This document shows, in pieces, positions 58,081 through 64,000 of a stretch of DNA of 64,000 nt. This stretch comes from Notospermus geniculatus. Lineage: Eukaryota; Nemertea; Pilidiophora; Heteronemertea; Lineidae. The notes under the pieces are model-generated. The model made no database searches. It was not told the origin of the DNA and worked only from the letters and a program-made list of their open reading frames with translations. The stretch spans positions 75,096 to 139,095 of the forward strand of contig NMRB01001554.1 of the NCBI GenBank assembly GCA_002633025.1. Reading direction: 5' to 3'. Position 1 is the first letter of the stretch. Every line of letters begins with the position of its first letter. The position numbers and the translations under genes are program-made.

Positions 58081-58190
58081 AGGGCTGACAGCACAGAAAG
58101 TCCGGTTGTGCTTTCGGTGCCTATCGGCGGTTTAGTTGATGACAAAATGCGTTATAACTACACTGTCGGACTTTCTGTGCGGTCGGCCCT
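58081..58190. mobile_element. Hairpin element, ends AGGGC(C/T)GAC...CACAGAAAGTCCG, 110 bp
   Basis: Arms GCACAGAAAGTCCG with complement CGGACTTTCTGTGC. A second copy lies at 61165-61269. Confidence 0.8.
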
Positions 58191-58328
58191 GGGGTGGCCG
58201 CATAGAAACTCCGCTAGCGCTAGCGGAGCCCATCTGCCGATAGTGCTGTAGGCCTACATTTTTCCATGCATTTTAACACCGATAGGCTGTCGAAGCACCA
58301 GCAGAGTTTCTATGCGGCGGCCGACCCT
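58191..58328. mobile_element. Hairpin element, GGCCGCATAGAAACTC, 138 bp
   Basis: Arms GCCGCATAGAAACTC and complement; contains TCCGCTAGCGCTAGCGGA. Directly follows the previous element. A second copy lies at 61443-61570. Confidence 0.8.
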
Positions 58329-60411
58329 GATCTTCAACCCGTTTCGTTGCATTTCAAGAACTTGTTACGTGCCCTCCTGTGACCATAGTTCTGCAGTTCA
58401 ATCGTGATGAGTAGCTTTTGATGGAAAAGACGACCCATAGATGACAACTAGGGCCTACCTCGTTCTATTTGATTGACAAGCGTGGTATAGAAGACCTTTT
58501 TGCTCAGGAAAAAGGATCAGAAAACTGAACTCAAAACCCCCTTCACCATTACAAAAGCTTCCGACATCATTCTGTATCTCAGCCCGTACAGCGTGCGCTG
58601 TGTGACAGCTGCACGCAACGATGCATGCAGCCACTGCATAGGTTACGGGCTCCGTATCTCGATTGGATTTTTGTCTACCAAGGATGAGTTCTCGAAACAG
58701 AAATTACGTTTGCGGAACAATCGGTGGTATCGGCAAGAGAGCGAAGGACACATCACTAGCTGTTCAACGCCAATGCCTGTACGACGACGATAAGTGGCGT
58801 TTGATGGACATTGCTACAAATAGGCTACCATAGACCGTGGCAGCTATTCATTTTTTCATCGTCAGTTATGACTGACAGATTCTTTTCTTCTTCGGATTGA
58901 AAAAGATTGTGAACTTTAAGTCTAGTGAGACGGCCTTTACCTTCAGCGATAAAACATTTCTGTGGTTGCACCAGGCTGCCCTTTAGCGCGCGGCAGAAAG
59001 AAAACGCTTTCTGCTCGTGAAAGCAATTTTTGGGCGCGTTGCCGGTCCACTACAAACTACGCACCTCTTCTCGCAAACTGTAAACAAAAATCAGTTTTCC
59101 AACGCAAATATCAAACTGGTTCGATTTTTCTGGACAAGTCTTGCTTTCGAGAAAGTTCATCCTGCGTGTAGGTTTTGCTGGCTAACTCACACTCAGCACG
59201 GCACTTTTGTACCTGCCATAAAATTGCTTGCATAAACACAAAAACATGCAATGTGTAGCAGGCGATAATCTTTGCGTTAGAAAAATTAAATTGCAAAAAA
59301 GATGCATCAACCTATTGGTTACCGATACTCAACAGCAACAAACCATACTGAAAATGCCACCTTCGTGACTGAAACCCCAACCTACCTTTGATTCAGAACA
59401 GGTGAAAACCAACCAATATTTAGACATACGTTGATTTGTTAAACGGGATGCGATGAGCAAATATTTAGGTGTTGCGACTAATAATCGGTTCACCGGGTTT
59501 ATCTAAGTTGGAATCCAGCGGTGCGTCGGAACATCAATAGTATGAACATTTTTCAGAATTACTCTAAAGTCCCGTGAATAAGGGAAGTCGCCATGTATAT
59601 GTGGCAGCACTGTCAGTGTTTATTCATCATTAATTTATTCATCATAATGAGGCGCCATCTAGATCTCACCACGCTACCCATGCAAGAAGCCCTGCACTGC
59701 ACTGCACATTTTTTAGCACTGGCCTGGTCCTGCCAGATTCGATGCTTGGCACCCAGGCAAAAATTCAGGCATAATGATTATAGATGGCTCCTGGTGAAAA
59801 TTTGCGTCGTTTGCTTTGATTGGTCAATGCTGCTGACCAATGCTGCTGACCAATCAGAATAGGTTTTGGCTATTTATTTTTCCGTAAGCGTGACCGAGAT
59901 TCTGCAGCCTTGGCCAATGCATTAATGCACTCTCCTCGGTGTAATGTACACGCATCTAAAATATCGATAATTACAAAAAATTAGTCCGTTTCCATTAAAT
60001 GGGACAGAAAATTCGGTTAAGACGCTGTCCTCCAAACTCAAGTTGTTTGTTGCAAAGATGGGATCATGGTTTCAAATTATCTACAACATGTTGTCGATTT
60101 CAGTTCAGTGGGATACCCGTCGTAAATTAAGTGGACAGGTTCAGAATACTTTATGCAATGTACAGGCATGTAATGAAGATCATTAGGATTTATGTACACA
60201 AACTACTTAACCCATACTGCCAGTGGCAGTTTCATGTACTGTAAATGAAAATGAAAATGTATATGTATAGGCCGACATCATTCTGAAAAATACGGGAACC
60301 CCGTCACATACATGTAGGTATTCATTCATTTGGAAGCACTCACTGAGAACGTTCCGACGAATAGCTTTGTGACGGGGTTCGACCTGTAAACTTTCGGTAT
60401 TTCGAGGTTTA
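58329..60411. other. Unique DNA, no gene recognised
   Basis: Frames up to 97 codons without motifs. A short tandem TGCTGACCAA duplication with ATTGGTC occurs at about 59820-59860. Confidence 0.45.
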
Positions 60412-60415
60412 TTAA

Positions 60416-60629
60416 AGGACCAAGGTATTGCCACTTTTTCTCGACAGCCGGCGCCATCGCGCCACTCTCCAGCCCAGAGACCTCTAAAACTACGTTGTCG
60501 GCGAATTGACCCGATTTACTACGTGCATTTTGTAATGCATTTTTAGTTCGTGTTGCTGTTGCTAGGTGGCTCCCTCTACATGTACGTCGGCACTCAAATT
60601 ACCCATTAGAGATCGCATACCGTGGTCCT
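60416..60629. mobile_element. TTAA-target element, AGGACCA subfamily 2, 214 bp
   Basis: Ends AGGACCAAGGTATTGCCAC and (minus strand) AGGACCACGGTATGCGATC, flanked by TTAA on both sides. The internal sequence matches 43481. Confidence 0.82.
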
Positions 60630-60632
60630 TTA

Positions 60633-61164
60633 ACACTGGCAGTGAAAGATTCACAGATGCCCACCCATACGGTAAGGAAGACAGAAAAATCACGTCACAC
60701 GAATAAGAAACGAATGTCACAGTGTGTCACATGCACACAGCAGCCAGCTTTGGCGTGCACAAGTTCTTTTTTTAACAAATGCGACAAACTCTTGACATCA
60801 CCAAGAAACGAAATTACGGAGTTATCCAATGGTTTGAGGGGGAGAAAACATGTAAATGTAATTTATGAAATACTCATCTTGCGTGATGATCCCTCGTATT
60901 TCTCTGCCCTAGACTACGATGACAGTACTCGACGTGGTATCAGAAATCATAACCCAGTTGAATATGGAAGTGGGATTCGGTAGCTCGTGTGTGGTTTCTA
61001 GACTCTAGACGTAATGTGTACTATTAAAGGAGGCAAATAAACGGAGCCTGGAATGAAGCCAGATGCATCAGAAGGGTATTTAGGCTGCTTGTAGGCTGGC
61101 GTGGTGTTGTACACTGAAACAGGCAGCACGCCAGGCGAGGTGAGGGCGATGATCGCAAGCGATC
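60633..61164. other. Unique DNA with a 113-codon open frame
   Basis: The plus-strand frame at 60642-60983 is rich in Lys, Arg and Thr and resembles nothing recognised. It starts just after a TTAA element. Confidence 0.3.
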
Positions 61165-61269
61165 AGGGCCGACCGCACAGAAAGTCGGATGGTGCTACCG
61201 GGCAGTTGGTTATAGGCCCTAACGCATTTTCAGCACCGAAAGCACTATCGGATTTTCTGTGCGGTCGGC
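61165..61269. mobile_element. Hairpin element, CACAGAAAGTC family, second copy
   Basis: AGGGCCGACCGCACAGAAAGTC and its near-complement enclose about 55 bp. Confidence 0.8.
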
Positions 61270-61442
61270 GTGATCGTCACCGATGTTCTCGCCAGCCACC
61301 GCACACAAGGCCCCGGGCACAAAGGCAATGTCGGTTTTGGTATTATTTGATATAGGGCGATCATTGCTGGCGAGAAAGTTCCACGCACCGCTGTGTCCAG
61401 CGCACACCCGGCGTCAACAGCCGATTTTGCTCGGTGGCGATC

Positions 61443-61570
61443 AGGGCCGGCCGCATAGAAACTCCGCTAGTGCTTCGACAGCCTATCGGTGTTAAAATGC
61501 ATGGAAAATGTACAGCACTATCGGCAGATGGGCTCCGCTAGCGTTAGCGGAATTTCTATGCTGCTACCCC
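61443..61570. mobile_element. Hairpin element, GCCGCATAGAAACTC family, second copy
   Basis: Same termini and inner TCCGCTAGCGTTAGCGGA as 58191, in inverted order inside, but 173 bp from its companion hairpin. Confidence 0.8.
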
Positions 61571-61755
61571 AGGTCGCTTGCGATGTCGTCTGGTGTTCTG
61601 CCCACTTTATAGAGTAGCCTACATGTACGCTTGTTTCAAATCTAAAGTTAATAGCACATGAGAAAGCAGTCACTGAAAGCTTTCCAATGAATACGTACGT
61701 ATTTTGGACGCTTTCAGTCTTTTCGTACATGGTTTCAAACTGTATTATATTTATA

Positions 61756-61974
61756 CAGTAAGCTCGAGTTTAAACCACCGGTTCAGTATGTTCATAAGCA
61801 CACCCAAAGTAGGGTCAGTTTCACCCTAGGCCTTAAGCAACTATTCATTCCATCACTGGGTTGTGATCGTTCTCGCAATTCTAGCCATTCAGCGTGGTAA
61901 TTGGTATGTTTTATTCACTCCCATTTCGACTGTGGGTGTGCTTATGAACCGGTGGTTTAAACTCGAGTTTACTG
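61756..61974. mobile_element. TA-target element, ends CAGTAAGCTCGAGTTTAAAC, 219 bp
   Basis: Same family as 56799, with the interior in the opposite orientation (CCATTCAGCGTG here, CACGCTGAATGG-like there). Flanked by TA. Confidence 0.85.
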
Positions 61975-62007
61975 TAAATATATAAACATGAGTGGAGTCT
62001 CCCTTTA

Positions 62008-64000
62008 ACATCAAGTTCAGACAGTCATACACATCACTGTGCTGTACATCGTGATCAATGCATTAACCATCCCGTCGCACATTGGTACAGCCAACTCTCC
62101 AGCAACCAATTTCAAAGCTAAAACCTTTCATTAACGGAGTGCGTACTAAATACTTCTTTTTTCGTCGGCTATTGAATATTCACGACATGGATAGGCGCCA
62201 AATATGTTTGAAACATGCTACTTTGATCAACTGGAGCTATCGATTTGACCTTACCAAATAACCAAATCAATGGTGAAGGCACTATACCGTATATAATACC
62301 ATGCATGCTAGGTCGGCTTCTAGAGTGGAAGTTGGTAATGCAGGGCATAGGATAAGGATACTCAAAAGTCACCCGTGTAATGTCATTCATTACTTCCAGG
62401 TATTAGGCTGTATTAGCAACAAAATGTGATTACTGCAAGCTGATTGGTCACCACTTTGAAGCCCAAAGCGATGATTCGTTCTGATTGGTTGTTGAACAAC
62501 CAATGACTTACTGGCAAACAAGGCACTGCACTGTGTCTTACGATGGGCCATATCTCCCACGCTGAGGTATGCACAGCATGGTTTCGGACATTGACTTTGG
62601 ATTAGAGGAAAAGGAGAGAGAATTAACAAAGTCCGGCGGGAGTGTCTGAATTGAGTCCGACCTAGTCTCACGGTCGCAAAGGAATCGGTCAAGGGTTAAC
62701 GACAACAACCGTAAATCTCAAGGACATGACACTCCTCAGAATCAGACAGAGCTAGCATGGCATGGATGGGGACATATTTATTGCAATCAGATTACAGAAT
62801 ATTTATTTGTTCAGCTACCCTGACACCGTAATCTCCTCCCTGCCATTGAATTATCACACAACAGACGTAACATTGACACGCGTATTGATCCAAACTACCC
62901 GATGTTTTGAATAAGTACCTGATGTTTTGTTTCAGCGATCACTGATATTGTGGGTGGCGGAAAGCAATGAGGAAGGTCGTTGAACCCGAAGTGGCTCTCG
63001 TCAATGCGATGTGAAGGCGCCTAAACAATACTGTATTGATATCTGCTTGTCAACAAATAGAGGCCATGGTTTCAAAGCATGGTTCTTCCAATGAACACAG
63101 CGTTTACTATCGTGAATAGGCCGAATGCTCAGTGTCCTGCAGCAAACAATAGGAATTAGACAACGTACTCCGACCACCGACCACTGCACAGAGTGGAAAA
63201 CATAGGCTTTACTGTATTTTCGCAGAGCAAGGAAGGAACCAAACAACGCAATGTGAACACTGTGCTGACGACACACAGTATAGGCCAACTGTCCTAGGCA
63301 GGGAAGTAGGCCTAAACATGTAGAAACCATGTTTGAAAAGCAAATTGTTAGCCTCCACCGAATGCTACTTTGGCTTTTGCACGTATTAACCAAAAAATGG
63401 CAATGCCTTGTTTGATATGACATTCTCCTCAATAACCCAGTCATCAAGCGAAGTCACATCCTAGTTCTTCCATTCCACAATATGGTGATTCATTTTCGAG
63501 TCACTCACGGATTAGGCCATTCATTGACACTGTTTTTACTTCACCAAATCTCCCAAAGACCAGGAAAGCAGCTTCATAATGAAGTTTATTATCAATCTCC
63601 TCACGTCGACAGGTTTTTTTCGAGTTTTAATTCAAACTTCATTAAGTATAACAAGGATTAAAATCAATCCTACCTTACAATGCGAGGCGCAGAAATGGCT
63701 AGCTTTGCGTCAGGCAGTGTGCCATTTGGAATAACCGGTCGATGGGATGCTTTCAAGCGCCCGCTGAATTGCGAATAGCAGCTGAATTAGGGCCTTGTTT
63801 CCATCAACAAAAGATTTTAATGAAAAATTCGTGAATGCGAAAGCTTCGAGTGTTCCTAAGGCTGGGTATCAAATTCAGTATGCCTATCTATACCCGCACA
63901 TTCTCGCCCTCAAAATGGTACATGTAAAGCAGTGTCTCGTATCCACTTATCCTCGTTGAAGAAGGCCCATCTCAGCGAACGCGTCGGTGCTCGGTGCTGA
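62008..64000. other. Unique DNA at the right edge
   Basis: Includes a 148-codon minus-strand frame (63001-63447), Cys-rich with hydrophobic stretches but no signature and no splice-site support. Nothing else recognised. Confidence 0.3.

Noticed and set aside
63001-63447. 148-codon minus-strand frame
   Set aside because: Cys-rich and partly hydrophobic but with no family signature or neighbouring exon; kept only as a remark.

Overview
This is eukaryotic, intron-rich and repeat-rich DNA. There are no bacterial-style gene blocks, no CRISPR array, and no complete open gene. The organism is a metazoan: the only gene I can identify belongs to the discoidin domain receptor (DDR) family. Abundant ACATGT microsatellites, AGGCCTA-rich spacers, tRNA-type SINEs and very many small inverted-repeat elements suggest a polymorphic marine invertebrate. 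An echinoderm, hemichordate or cephalochordate is my guess; the species cannot be fixed from sequence alone.

The gene lies on the minus strand. Three successive coding exons of one discoidin (F5/8 type C) domain can be read with matching splice phases: exon a (27141-27246), exon b (142 nt) and exon c (90 nt). Exon b occurs twice (22732-22873, 19757-19898) and so does exon c (14275-14364, 4132-4221), because each sits in a duplicated block. The signal-peptide exon, the rest of the discoidin domain, the membrane segment and the kinase domain were not found.

Layout. (1) 1-7630 and 10152-17539 are direct copies, each with exon c. (2) 18576-21981 and 21983-24935 are direct copies, each with exon b, joined by a single N. 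(3) 24936-36346 holds exon a, a cluster of palindromic elements, a large foldback element and a 55-bp minisatellite. (4) 36347-40852 and 41425-47377 are direct copies without recognised coding sequence. (5) 47378-64000 is non-duplicated DNA with more inverted-repeat elements and a 707-base gap (51029-51735) flanked by palindromes.

The copies differ by point changes and by whole mobile-element insertions that are present in one copy and cleanly absent from the other, with one target site left at the empty position. The simplest reading is that the three duplications are two haplotypes assembled in tandem, but real recent duplication is not excluded. In either case the paired copies give a direct record of recent insertions: TTAA-target elements, TA-target elements, 9-bp-target Mutator-like elements and others.

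I found no coherent new multi-gene system. The most useful results are the split DDR gene with its doubled exons, the altered collagen-pocket residues of its discoidin domain, and the catalogue of short inverted-repeat elements defined by occupied/empty site pairs.
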